Source: Saururus chinensis (taxonomy: Eukaryota > Streptophyta > Magnoliopsida > Piperales > Saururaceae). From it: a stretch of 64,000 nt of DNA. Below, one piece after another: positions 24,601-36,101 of this stretch (position 1 is the first letter of the stretch; the number at the start of each line of letters is the position of its first letter). Position numbers and translations under genes: made by a program. Location of the stretch: the NCBI GenBank assembly GCA_035235625.1, contig CP141149.1, forward strand, positions 35,271,753-35,335,752, in the 5' to 3' direction. A model generated the notes under the pieces. The model saw only the letters and a program-made list of their open reading frames with translations. It made no database searches and was not told the origin of the DNA.

Positions 24601-25487
24601 TCTACCCTTCTGAGATGCAACCATATCAGCTGCAAATTCATTTCTCAGGAATGCATGCTTCACTTTCATCTGAGATTATGAATGCTGTTGGGACTCTTGA
24701 TGTTGGTCCTCTTATGATTTTAAGATTCTGTCGACGTGTTGCTCAGTTGGTAAATGCATTTAGCACATAGCTTATGTTGGAAGCATTGATGTGCACTTTT
24801 GGATTGGCTTGTGAGTGCCTGCCCTCTTAAACATTTTTACCTTATATGTTTAGGTTATCTTTTTATTAAAGGATATTAATTTGCCACCCCCTATTTTAGT
24901 CAGCCCACCCTTTCTAAAAAGGGGTGGATATCCACGCCATGGGGGGTGGATGTGGCATGGATATCCACACCACACCACAGGCGGTGCATATCTACACCAT
25001 GGATGGTTGATTCCACCCATCTTATTTAAGGGGGTGGGCTGGCTAAAAGAGGGGGAGGTAAACTACTCATTCTTTATTAAATTGCAACGAATGTTGACAT
25101 TTTTGCTTGAGTGAGAGTGTATCTTCTGTGTGTGCGTGTAACATTTTCTAAGTAAATTGATGAGATCTGGGAAGTAATACTAATTTTTCTATAAGGCTTT
25201 TCTACTGGCTACGGCAGCTTTTTAAGGAAGCGGAGGAATTTGATGTGGCTGTTGAAGATGCTTCTGACTTTAATGTACAGGAATGTTGGTCGCCACTGCA
25301 GATAAATCTTCAGGGAAGAGAGTATTCACTTTGTATTCATAAACAAGTGGCCTTAATACCAAATGAGCCCTTGAAGTTCTTATGGTTTAATTGTGAGCAT
25401 CTGTTGTTCAATTACGGAAAATTTATATTCTTGCAGGGAATTGTTCCAGCAAAATTTGTGCCTTCTCCGACAAAGCTCAATGATTAG
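15661..25487 (+). CDS. KNL1: Kinetochore scaffold protein, KNL1/SPC105 type
   Basis: KNL1 anchors the outer kinetochore: it recruits PP1 and BUB proteins through its N-terminal half and binds the MIS12 complex through C-terminal RWD folds. Exon 1 (15661-16081) encodes the PP1-docking RVSF motif at residues 42-45 within RRVSFADITSVHVF, the plant KNL1 signature. Later exons read 16401-17150, 17242-18209, 18576-18971, 19056-19127, 19236-19316, 19440-19477, 19973-20060, 20154-20303, 20712-20903, 21264-21343, 21735-21807, 21889-21990, 23241-23346, 23796-23883 and 24596-24749, all in phase, then a last exon near 25200-25487. Degenerate MELT-like motifs are DVTLDSTAF and NDMTLV. Exons from 19056 to 20903 are coiled-coil-like; 21889 onward is RWD-like (FVFNGKGERMLFHW, LQIHFSGMHASLSSEIM). 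Total is about 1,340 aa. The join to the last exon does not resolve in frame by eye. Met12 or Met15 could also be the start. Confidence 0.85.
24881..25061. mobile_element. Foldback MITE in a KNL1 intron
   Basis: About 180 bp with long inverted ends: TTTGCCACCCCCTATTTTAG on the left and the inverse of TTTACCTCCCCCTCTTTTAG on the right, each followed by CAGCCCACCC. The interior has further GGTGGATATCCAC-type palindromes. It lies just before the last KNL1 exon. Target duplication not clear. Confidence 0.65.
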
Positions 25488-28197
25488 ATTGTTGCCAACC
25501 CACTATGAACAAACGTACTTTCTCGACCAGAAGTATTATATGGCCAAAAAATAAATGAATTTAGCTCGCCCACTTTGGCAATTGTTTATGTTGGCATCAG
25601 GCTTAGTTTAGACCGTATCAACGGAGCAAAAATTTCCCTGTTTTCCCGTCGTCTCCCACATTTCAATGTACGAGGCCCTGATCCGTTGGTGAATGACGTA
25701 TTTAAGAAAAATGGATGCAATGACTTAGTGAAGAGGAAAATGTGGCTAGTGGTGGTGCCGTGTTCTTAATAATTTTTCCATCACAATTTGCTGCATAATT
25801 AATTCTTTTGATAATAGCTTCATAAAGAATTTTAGTTACTACCCCGTGCTAGAAAATAATTTAATCTTTAATCTTCTTTCGGGATCGATCAATAAGGCTG
25901 CTGCAAATGTTGGGCCCATGTCTATTTATGGCTGGGATCAAGCATCTGATTGCTGGAAGATCAGATGAATAAAGGCTGGTTCAGTTACTACTGACTAGTC
26001 TAACAGCATTTGGCATCCTGTGGACTGCTGCTAATGCAGATTTTGTGGGGCCAATCAGCCTTTCCAGCTTGCAATGTTCCTCAAATCCTTGTACGGGCAC
26101 TTGTTACATGTGCAAAGCCCTTCGAAATGCAGGAGTAAGATAGAAATTTCCCTCCACAATTGGGCAAGTACCAAATAAGAGAATAGGTGTTACAAGTCTG
26201 AATGGGTTACGAGTGCTATTCATGTTTACATTAACATGCTATATTCTTCATCAACTTATCATAGTCTTACATATATCCCGCTAGTTTAAGTACTTTAAAA
26301 AAAGTATTACAAGTTTTTTTCTCTTAAATGTATATTTTACTATTTAATAAAAAATATTATTTTGTAAATATAATTATTAATATAAGATGGTGTAAATATT
26401 AAAGAAGAATTGATCGAGGCTTATCAAGCTCACCAATTTCATCCACTGACATCTGGGTTTGATTTCAGAAGAGTAGCCAAGAAAAGGCCAGGTTGCCGGA
26501 TTCCACCATCGCTTTCTGCCTTGAAGTCGGAGCAGAACGAAGTTGTTGAATAAATTTACTGGCAGCCTAAATTCTAGCCTTGGATCGCAACAGAAAAACA
26601 CAGGCTGGTTGTTCTGTTGAGGACTGGGTCAAGCGCCAGCTCAGCTAAAAGACGGCCTTACTTCCACGCAAGCAAAAAAGGTCCAACAAAAGGCCCACTC
26701 GCTTTTTGGCTGACGTGGTGGACCACTTTTTGGAAAGTGACTGCCTCCAAGCTTTCCCTCTTATCCGGAACTTTTTAAAAGAGTCCTGAGCCGTATCGTG
26801 CGCAGTCAGAATTACATTGGACGGTGCATATTATGTAGAGCCACTTTAGAGGCTAGTTGGGTGTTGAATTTATTTTAGAAAGGATGGTTAAAAATAGAAG
26901 AATTTGGTACCTAATCAAAATTATGTTTGGTAATAAAAAAAATTAGCATAAATTTGGATATTGTATTAAATTTATTTTAAAATTTTTAATTTAATATAAT
27001 TATTATTTTTAAATTTTAAAGGTTTTTAAAAATAGTTCTAAATTCGAATTTTATCAAATAAAATCTTATAAAGATAAATAATTTTAAATTTTTAAAATAG
27101 GCTTTGCTTGTCTGGTATGTTTTTAAAAATTCAAATAATACAAGAGGTAATTATTATGAAATAATAAAATATTTAATTTTAAAATAGGGGCTAAGAGCTG
27201 AAATTACCTCACGAGGTGATAATGTTATTTCAGTTGATTCCAACTCAAAGTAACTTGGAATAAATTTTTGGGTAAATTTTTTAGTTTTGCCCGCCTTCTC
27301 TACCCCAATATAATTTTGATAATTCAGCCTAAAATTAATACAAAATCAATAAAATTTTATACACATTAAAATAGCCTCTTAATCTCACATCAATTTTTTT
27401 AAGGAAGAAATCAGCTGGAGCTCCTTGGCCTAAGGAGTTGTAGCTCACTGTGGTTAGATATTTTTTATAGAAAATATTTTTTATATTCTCCACTTTTTAT
27501 AAACCTAGCGAATATTTTAGGTTATATATAATATATAATTAATTTAAAAAAAAATTACCGAGAATAGGGGGGAAGTGTAAACCGCAGTGTTCTACACAAT
27601 ATTTCATGCCCATCAGCACTTAATAATTTTTCCTCTAAAAACACGATTGGAATAGATGGCAGTTAATAGAGTTTCGGAGCACAATGCTTTTGCCAGGTTG
27701 AGTATTGGACGTGATGGGCAAAGGCATGTCACCAAAGCCGTTATTTAAAAATTAGACCTCTTAATTAACGATTTTTGGACTGATAAAGTAGCTTCATTAC
27801 ATGTGCTACTCAACGCTGGCCGACTCCCATGGTTGCGGGGACTAAAATAAAGACCGGGCTTGAGTCGCTCCAACCACATCCGCCTTCATTTACATTGGAC
27901 GCCTTCTTCGTCAAGAGTTTTGAGCGCACAACACACTACTTCCAGAACTGATCATCAATATTGTCAACTCAGTCATCAATATGCCACCTAATTTTAGTGT
28001 GGGCCTTGAATTCCTAATCTGACGTTTGGACAAAGAACTGGCCGCAACAGTCTTTCACAAGTTTAGAAACTCATGCAATTGCGGCCATGCCAGTTTTCTT
28101 TGGGAGACAGTTTAGTCTTTGGACGTCACGAGGAGGTAACTATTACCAAACATACATCTCACGCACGTTATTATTATTAGAACATGACGATTCTACG
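25488..28197. other. Intergenic DNA downstream of KNL1
   Basis: The first few hundred bases are likely 3' UTR. The rest is AT-rich without a recognisable gene; 26280-26390 and 26850-27250 look like worn MITE sequence. The open frame at 26377-26601 (minus) has no known domain. Confidence 0.45.
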
Positions 28198-28409
28198 TTG
28201 AGTCTCCATCTGTCTCAAATTAATAGCTTCATCACGTAAAAAAAAAAAAAATTATATTAACATCTAAGAGAAAAATTATAAATGGTAGGAAGTAAAATAA
28301 ACATGATAATTTTTTAAGTACTCCACTACAAAAATTTAACAAAATAGACCTATTAATATAGAATAATTTTTTTTAAATAAAATTATTAATTTAGAATGGA
28401 AAGAGTATT
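28198..28409. mobile_element. Stowaway-like MITE, worn
   Basis: Left end near GAGTCTCCATCTGTCTC followed by AAATTAATAGCTTCAT; right end AGAATGGAAAGAG then TA. Same family as the element at 29671. Confidence 0.5.
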
Positions 28410-29670
28410 AGTGTACTTCTATAGATCTTGTAGGACCTAGTAGAGACTCCGGCGGTAGCAGAAGCATTTTAGAAAGACTCCAACGGCTAGATGTGCGGCG
28501 GCTCACCCGTCGTGCCACCACCTCATTTTGCATGAAGCTGGGAAAGCATTATTCGGGTGGGGAAGACGGCTTAGGCTAAACCCGAACCTGCACAAACTAT
28601 GGGTTTGGCCAACGTCCTTGCACTTGAATCGACCTAGTTAGAAGAAAATCAAGCTGATTTAGGTCTTTCCACCCTAATTGTATCATATTTTGAGGTTTGT
28701 TTTTTTTAAAAAGGTAAAAATTATAAATAATAAGATCATACTATAGGGTGGGAAGGATATGGGTCATTTTAAACTTTCAAGACACCCCTATCACTATAGT
28801 GAAAATCACTAAATTGCCCTTGGGCTGTTTGTGGGTCAATTTATCGTTTGAAAGTAGACTTGTTCCTTCGAACAAATGCATGGCCTAATAAAATTAATAT
28901 GGTATACGTTTTGATTATTTAGAATTTTGAGATATATGGTCCTAGGTTCCCATGATACACAAAGAGTAAAGTCTTCAAAGACCTATTTCTCTTAGAGTTG
29001 GGGGATGTAGAGATTATGATATATTTTCTTCACCACCACAATGGTTCGAGTATTTGCCAATGAGGTCTTTATCGCGAGTTTCCTCCATGTCTTCACATGA
29101 CTATATAATAATATGTACGAAAATAGAGTTTCATGAGCATTATAAAATGTTAGTGTTTTTCACTAATATGTGTCCATGAGCACAGTTAAGATTCACTTCT
29201 TCAAATTTGTGGTAGGCCTATGAGAGCCATAGAGATTTGAGTCAAACTGTTGTTTAAGCAACCTACTCTAAGGCTAGAGTCGGGCATTTAGGGGTATTTG
29301 TAGAGATTAATCTTTGGTTTAATTTCAATTATAAGCATGGGTTAGTATCTGATATTGAAATTTCGATGTTTGAAAGCCTTTAACATTGTGAGACGGGGTT
29401 AAGGGCTTTGTTATGACAAAATTGAGTATGGGTAAAATAACTAATGGTATCGTTCTTTAGTGATTAAATCTACATCTTATTCTCTCTATGAGTTTTATAA
29501 ACTTCTTTGATCCTATTGAGTATACATGGTTATACTCATGCATTTTCGTGATGTAGGTACCTTAGAGGAAGAATAGCTAAGTAGCACAACAACTGGATTC
29601 TTGTAGCGGGCTTCATAGTAGGATTTGTTTTATTAAGATTGTAATAAGGCACATGAGTTACTATTTTATA
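28410..29670. other. Intergenic DNA, nothing recognised
   Basis: About 1.2 kb with no open frame of note, no tRNA and no clear terminal repeats. Confidence 0.45.
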
Positions 29671-29869
29671 CTCCATCCGTCTTAAATTAATAGCTCTATT
29701 TAGCAAAAAAATTTATTCCATATTAATAGCTCAATTTTCTTAAATTTAAGTAGTTAGGTATTTTAAAAAAATATCATAAGTTTCTTTTTCCCCTCCTAAA
29801 TGTGGACTTTACCATTCAATAAAAATTATTATTTATTCAAATGTAATTATTTATATAGGACGAATGAAG
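29671..29869. mobile_element. Stowaway-like MITE with TA duplication
   Basis: Ends CTCCATCCGTCTTAAATTAA and the inverse of CTTCATTCGTCC, with TA at 29669-29670 and 29870-29871. The AATTAATAGCTC stretch next to the end recurs at 19722, 28223, 36980 and 49905. Confidence 0.7.
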
Positions 29870-30143
29870 TACTTTATTTATTATTGTTAGATAGTTATCA
29901 GACTTGCACATAGATGAGACATGATTCGTTATTTAATAGATTTAAATAATTATTATGAATATTCATGGTTTAATATTATCATTATATTTAAAAGGGAAAT
30001 TTATTAAAATAATAATAAAAAAAATAATTACCAAAATATACCACTTTGGGAAATATTTCCCAAAGTGGTGTTCGTTTTTGCCACGTTGGCGCCAAATAAG
30101 AATTGGCGCCACAAGTGGCTTTTTTTTATATTTTTTAAGTTGA

Positions 30144-30391
30144 TTTCGTCGTTTAGAACGACGAAATTGACTTGAATACGATTTCATCGTTCTAAACGAC
30201 GAAACCTTATATTACTTGACCCGGTTTCGTCGTTCAGAACGACGAAATTAACTTAAGCTGATTTCGTCGTTCTGAACGACGAAACTACCACACTTAGTAT
30301 TATTTCTATCCGATCGTGGGAAAGACACTGATTTCGTCGTTCTAAACGACGAAATCAACTTAAGTTGATTTAGTTGTTCTGAACGACGAAA
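30144..30391. repeat. Left subterminal palindrome array of MULE-2
   Basis: Six interrupted palindromes built on the half-site TTTCGTCGTT, a 3-nt centre (TAG, CTA, CAG or CTG) and the inverse AACGACGAAA, separated by short spacers such as ACTTAAGTTGA. The last copy has a changed left half (TTTAGTTGTT). Likely roles are transposase binding or hairpin formation (inference). Confidence 0.9.
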
Positions 30392-30399
30392 TCATCGTC

Positions 30400-30622
30400 G
30401 TTATATCCACGATTCCGCTCCGCCTCCCGTCGTGTTCCAGTCGGTTTTTGCTCCGTCGCTGCTGCCGACGTCCGGACGCTGCCAAACTCGCCGCCGCCGT
30501 CCAGCCCGCCTCCGCCGACCTCATTCCGCCGCCGCCGACTGCAGTCCGCCGCCGCCGACCTCAGTTCGCCGCCGCCTTTGCTCTTGCCCGCCGCTGCCAC
30601 GTTGAACCGCTCTGATTTCATT
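30400..30622 (+). other. GC-rich CCG-repeat leader of MULE-2
   Basis: About 220 bp rich in CCGCCG triplets in otherwise AT-rich surroundings, ending with TTTTTTTGG/GTATGTG, which could be a splice donor. Its place between the palindrome array and the transposase suggests a promoter or first untranslated exon. MULE-1 has a diverged counterpart near 13290-13460. Confidence 0.5.
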
Positions 30623-31355
30623 TTTTTGGTATGTGTTTTTATATTTTTTTTTTATTTACCTATTTTTCAATTGTTGTAATATATTTTTTATATGTTACAT
30701 TGAAGAAATATAGTTTTTGTATATTACATTGAAAAAATTTGAAGTTTTGAATGTCCTATCATTTAGCCCTAATTAGCCCTAATTTTAGAAGTATTGTTCT
30801 AAGTCATTGTGTGTGTTTTTTTGTTTAAGATTATTAAATTGAGATCGATTTTTAATTAATGAGTTTTTGTTTTTTAAGATGGCAAGTCTCTCAAGTTTTG
30901 GTAAATAAGGAGGATTTGAGTTTTTGAACATGTTTTTATTACATTAAATGTCTAATTTTATTAATTAGAAAATTTACTCATTAATATAAAGTATTAATGA
31001 TATGCTTATATACTTGGTAAAGTTATTAGTTTCTATGTGTATATATTTTTAAAATATATTTATTAGAGTAGATATTAGTATTAGTTTGCTTAATCTAATA
31101 TTAATTTTATTTATTATTTATGAATTAATTGAATAGAAATGGCAGAAGAAATATATATTTATAAATAAATTCAACTTTTTTAGGCTTACGAAATTTAATA
31201 CATATGCGATGTTTATATGTAGGGGGGGATATGTCTACGGTGAAGATATTGATGAAAATGAGGATAATGAATGTGAAGATAATATTGACGAAGTAAGTGG
31301 AGAAGATTCTGATATGAATGTAGAAGGGGTTAGAGGTGAAGAAAGTGCTTAACAG

Positions 31356-33275
31356 ATGGTTGACGGCGAGGGGGATGATGCGGTAGACAATGCCATTGCT
31401 GGGAATGATATGAATGTAGATGATGAAGAGCCGCCGTACTGTGAAGTGGAGCCCCTTTATGCACACATCACAGATGAGGAGATAGATGCTGCAGTGAATT
31501 CTACAATGGATTTGGACCAACAAAACGAAGATGAGTTATACGTTGGCCGCATCTTTGAGAATAAAGAAGCATTCGTTACAGCCTTGCAGGAGTTTTCCAT
31601 TCAAAATCATGTCGAATACAAGGTTGTACGAACAAATCCGGCGGAGTATACAGTGAAGTGCATTGATAGCACTTGCCCTTGGAGAGTGCATGGTTCAATC
31701 AAAAGGGGTGGTGGGTTCTTTAAATTGAAGACGTACAAAGGTGACCACACATGTCGGAATGCCCAGCTTAGCACAGATCATAGGCAGTGCAGTGCCTCCT
31801 TTATTTCGAAGGTCATAATGCCCGCTATCCAAGCCGAATTAACTCTCACACCAGGGGATATTATTCAAAGAATGAAGGAGAAGTATCATGTTGATATATC
31901 TTATAAGAAAACATGGGCAGCAAGGAATATGGCGATCAAGGCCATTTATGGAGATTGGGTTGAATCGTATAAATTGTTGCCAATGTACCTAAGGGCGGTG
32001 CAAGAAGCCAATCCTGACACCTACTACCGCTTAGAGGATGATGTAGTACCTCGTGCAGATGGTGGCACTTGTAGGAGATTTAGACGGTTGTTTTGGGCCT
32101 TTGGGCCGTCTATAGCTGGGTTTCGACATTGCATCCCTGTGATTGGCGTTGATGCTACTCACTTGTATGGCAGATATCCTGGTGCTCTTATGGTTGCAAC
32201 GGCTACAGATGGAAATAATAGGTTATTTCCTCTTGCATTCGGGCTTGTCGGGAAGGAAGACGGAGACAATTGGAAATGGTTTCTAATGGAATTGAGGGAT
32301 CATGTACTGATGGGCATGACGAACATCGTCATTATTTCAGATCGACATAAGGGGCTTCAGAAGGCAGTGCCTGAGGTTCTCCCAGAGCCGGATTACCACC
32401 ATCGTTATTTCATCCGTCACATAAAAGCAAATTTTAAGGAGTTCAAAAATGATACACTGACAGACTTGATTGGGGCAGCAGCTTGTGCACTCACAATAGA
32501 AAAGTTTGATGCTAAAATGGACTTGATTGGTCAAGAGAGTCCTAGGGCAAAACATCTCCTCTTAGGAGGAGAATTGCATCCTGCACAGTGGTCCCTTGCA
32601 CACGGTGGTTTTATGACATTTGGCATGACGACTACAAATATGGCTGAAAGTTTAAATAGCGTCTTGAAGGGGGCACGAGGGTTACCCATGCAGGCTTTAG
32701 TGTCAGCTATCTTTTATCGGCTCATAAAATTTTTTGTTAAACGATCTTCTGCCGCCTCTGCCATAGTCACCCCATATACTCCTAGAGTGGAAGCCATATT
32801 GAGAGAGCAAACAAGAAAAATTGGGGAGTATATAGTTAATAGGATCAACAGGAGTCAGTACGAAGTGACATCAATTCATGCCCGCAAGGTTATGGTAAAT
32901 GCTGCGATGCATACTTGTACATGCAACATCCCTCAGGTTTATGGTTATCCTTGCTCGCACCTTATCGCCATGTGGGCAAAGCGGCGGGAGCCAATCAATG
33001 CATCACTGTTTTACACATCTTCTACTTATAGAAATGTGTACTTTGCAGAATTTTATTCTCCTCGTGGTCGGGAGTATTGGGAGAGGGATATACCGTTTGT
33101 GTTATACCCACCGATAGCAACAAGGCAACCCGGTCGCCCACGGTCTGCTCGCATTAGGAATACCATGGACCACAGAACAATGGAAAGAGATGGTAGAGGA
33201 GGATATAAATGCGGGAGGTGTAAACAAAGTGGGCATAATAGTAAATCATGTAGAAACCCTCCTGTTGATTGGTAA
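31356..33275 (+). CDS. MULE transposase (MuDR / DDE / SWIM / CCHC), 639 codons
   Basis: Acts on element ends to cut and move the MULE. Domains in order: acidic linker (1-55), MuDR DNA-binding domain (about 60-135, FENKEAFVTALQEFSI, CPWRVHG, DHTC), MULE DDE core with VIGVDATHLYG (Asp266) and IISDRHKGL (Asp329) and a candidate Glu431 in NMAESLN, SWIM zinc finger CTCNIPQVYGYPCSH (from Cys521), and a C-terminal zinc knuckle CGRCKQSGHNSKSC (about 618-631). The frame is open to TAA at 33275. Upstream in the same frame a TAA at 31350-31352 replaces a Gln codon that MULE-1 still has (NAQQMV), and further N-terminal exons are deleted, so the ATG at 31356 is a default start. The catalytic core looks intact; whether it is active without the missing N-terminus is unknown. 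Confidence 0.92.
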   Translation: MVDGEGDDAVDNAIAGNDMNVDDEEPPYCEVEPLYAHITDEEIDAAVNSTMDLDQQNEDELYVGRIFENKEAFVTALQEFSIQNHVEYKVVRTNPAEYTVKCIDSTCPWRVHGSIKRGGGFFKLKTYKGDHTCRNAQLSTDHRQCSASFISKVIMPAIQAELTLTPGDIIQRMKEKYHVDISYKKTWAARNMAIKAIYGDWVESYKLLPMYLRAVQEANPDTYYRLEDDVVPRADGGTCRRFRRLFWAFGPSIAGFRHCIPVIGVDATHLYGRYPGALMVATATDGNNRLFPLAFGLVGKEDGDNWKWFLMELRDHVLMGMTNIVIISDRHKGLQKAVPEVLPEPDYHHRYFIRHIKANFKEFKNDTLTDLIGAAACALTIEKFDAKMDLIGQESPRAKHLLLGGELHPAQWSLAHGGFMTFGMTTTNMAESLNSVLKGARGLPMQALVSAIFYRLIKFFVKRSSAASAIVTPYTPRVEAILREQTRKIGEYIVNRINRSQYEVTSIHARKVMVNAAMHTCTCNIPQVYGYPCSHLIAMWAKRREPINASLFYTSSTYRNVYFAEFYSPRGREYWERDIPFVLYPPIATRQPGRPRSARIRNTMDHRTMERDGRGGYKCGRCKQSGHNSKSCRNPPVDW

Positions 33276-33371
33276 ACATATAATCAACCTGTGTATTTAT
33301 TATATTTTTTTAGTTACGTACGCATGTATTCCTTACGATTAATGATATGATCTTCATCTTCCACAGATCAT

Positions 33372-35701
33372 ATGGATCATGCAGAGCCTTGTTACGGGCC
33401 AGGCCCGAGTAACGCTTCTTTACTCGTAGAGCAGGAGTCACATGGGTCTGCTGCTATTTGGAGAGGAGAGGTATGATAACTTTTTTTAAAAATTTGTTTC
33501 ATTGTTTTTTGGTTGATATAATACAACATGTTATAATTTTAAAATTTATTATAGGACCCCGGGTGCCTTGAGTGCACCGAACATTTTAAATACCTCCGTC
33601 ATTGGCCTATAGATGAGCGTATATTACCTTATATCGAGCAAGCGGGATTCGGCCATTTCATTCATCTACAGTATGTTCGTCTCGATCGGCCTCTATTGAC
33701 GGCTCTTGTTGAGAGATGGAGGAGGGAGACACAGACGTTTCATTTGTCATATGGAGAGATGTCCATCACGCTTATGGATGTGGCAGTTCTATTAGGACTC
33801 CGTATTGATGGACGTCCGGTGATAGGCACGACAGGAGGAGCTCATATGGATATATTACTTAGACTTCTTGGTAGAGCTCCTCCTCCTACAGTGATGCGTG
33901 GTAGCCAAGTGAGCCTACGATGGCTGTTACAGGAGTTTCGTGAGCTCCCAGCCGATGCTACAGAGATAGTTATCGAGCAGCATGCACGAGCCTATATATT
34001 GCATTTACTTGGAGCCACTATATTTTCGGATACCACGAGCAGCCACGTGCATGTTTCGTATCTCTCTCTCCTTCATGACTTTGACATGGCTGACACTTAT
34101 TCATGGGGCAGTGCTACTCTCGCATTCTTATACCGAGAGTTAGGAAAGGCATGCCAGGCCATGACCTCGGGGATTGCGGGCTGTCTTACTCTTCTTCAGG
34201 TAAATAATTGTGTAACTTTACTTGGAGTTTTAGTCACGTATAATTTTTTATTTCTAATATTTATTATCACTATTTTATGACATAGTTATGGTCGTGGGAG
34301 CACTTACACATCGGCCGACCAACTGCTGAGATGGGTCGCTTGGTCGAGGGTGCTCCATTAGGGGCGAGGTAGGTTGTATTTATGTTTACCACATTACTTT
34401 TTGTGCAACGCTTTATGAACATATGCTGAACTCATTTCTTAAATTTAACTCCTTAAGGTGGAATGTTCGGAAGAAGAGAACCGAAAATCCACAAGGAGTC
34501 CTTCGTTTATATAGAGGGGAGTTAGACCACCAGCGGCCATACCAGGTAATTTTATTGCCGTGTTGAACTTTTTTATATAATGATTTTAAAAATTTTTGTC
34601 ATTATTTAAACTAACTTATCTTTATATATTATATAGATTATTTGGCAGCCGTACTCGGATGACTTGTTGGCTGTGATACCTCCACTCTGCACTGACGGTC
34701 GAGAGGTGTGGCTTTCTCGAACCCCTCTCATATGTTATGAGATTATAGAGATGTATGTGCCAGATCGTGTAATGCTCTAGTTTAACCTGGAGCAAGGGGT
34801 CCCACCTTCTACTGTCGAGTTTGTCCATCGCATCACTCGACAGGGCCGCCATATTACCGACTGGGATATATATCATGCGTCGTATATTGCTCGATGGGAG
34901 GATAGGAGATCCACTATTATTAGAGGGGAGCTGGCTACGACATTGCGAGATGTTCGTAGTACTTATATGCACTGGTATTTACCGATTACATGGCGATATA
35001 TTTTACCGCGCGATGATGTAGAGGAGATGACATATCAGCCTAGGGGAGCATCTGAGGTAGCTCTAGTAAGTACAACTTTATTAATTAAGACATATATTAT
35101 TTTCTTATTTTGTTTTAATTATTTATCTAATATTTAATTTATTTTTTTATAGCTTCGTCAGCTTCGACATACTAATGCGTATTTGAGTGATGCACTTGTC
35201 ACATGTATTTCGCGCGAGGACTTAGCAGCAGCATGTGAGTCGGTGATTAGATCGTCTAATGATGTCCTTCGTAGCTTGCCACTACTTCATTCGGTGATCA
35301 CGGATGTTCATCGAGATTATCCTGTCGACGAGGCCGCTTAGACGCAGCCGATGCACTCTTCATGCCATGATATTCCATCATCATCAGCAGCATATAGCTC
35401 TCCTCCAGGTTCATCATTTCCAGATACTACACATGTCACTCAGCCAGATCCGATTTTATATTATAGACGACATCGGCCAGCTCGTTTTGTACCATCTATT
35501 ACTTATGCTGAGCTGGAGCCCGAGCAGGAGCCTGACATGGAGTCGCAGCCGGAGCCCCAACCCGAGCCTGAGCCCCAGCCCCAGTCGGAGCCCGAGCCCC
35601 AGTTGGAGCCAGAGTTAGAGCCACAGCCAGAGGTAGATCATGAGGAGCTTGTACACCCCCGTCGAGGACGAGGGCGAGGACGAGGACGTAGGAGATTATG
35701 A
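33372..35701 (+). pseudogene. Plant mobile domain (PMD) gene carried by MULE-2
   Basis: Six exons read in phase: 33372-33470, 33555-34199, 34286-34368, 34458-34545, 34637-35065, 35153-35701. The PMD starts in exon 2 (FGHFIHLQYVRLDRPLLTAL, then ITLMDVAVLLGLRIDGRPV), the domain found in Arabidopsis MAIN and MAIL1 and in many transposon-borne genes. The C-terminus is an unusual Pro-Glu repeat followed by an Arg-Gly tail (RRGRGRGRGRRRL). Two TAG stops interrupt it, at 34778-34780 (VML*FNLEQ) and 35339-35341 (EAA*TQP); the MULE-1 copy has Gln at the second. It starts 96 bp after the transposase stop and on the same strand, so the two may share a transcript. Function in the element is unknown; host PMD proteins act in gene silencing and genome stability. 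Confidence 0.85.
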
Positions 35702-35914
35702 TATTACTTGTGATGTATTATATTTGTTACTCGTATATGATGTACTTTACTTATATTTGTTATGGTGATATTCGTGATAGTGATATTTGTTATGGGTGGA
35801 ATGAATGAAGTCGTGCATATTTATGTGTGTTTTGTGTTCTGTGTTTTGAATGAATGAACAGGGACAAGTGATAAAATTAGTTTTAAATAGTAATTTTAAA
35901 AAAAATTAAGCTAA

Positions 35915-36101
35915 TTTCGTCGTTTAGAACGACGAAATCAGTGTCTTTCCCACGATCGGATCGAAATAATGCAAGTGTGGTAGTTTCGTCGTTCAGAACG
36001 ACGAAATCAGAATGACGAAACCGGGTCAAGTAATATAAGGTTTCGTCGTTTAGAATGATGAAATCATATTCAAGCCAATTTCGTCGTTCTAAACGACGAA
36101 A
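35915..36101. repeat. Right subterminal palindrome array of MULE-2
   Basis: Four interrupted palindromes of the same type as on the left, plus an extra half-site (AGAATGACGAAACC) near 36009-36022 where one copy seems to have lost its left half. Spacers repeat those of the left array in inverse order, so the arrays are part of an extended inverted repeat. Confidence 0.88.

Noticed and set aside
30370..30621. Minus-strand 83-aa frame in the MULE-2 leader
   Set aside because: Explained by CCG-rich composition; no codon pattern or homologous frame in MULE-1.
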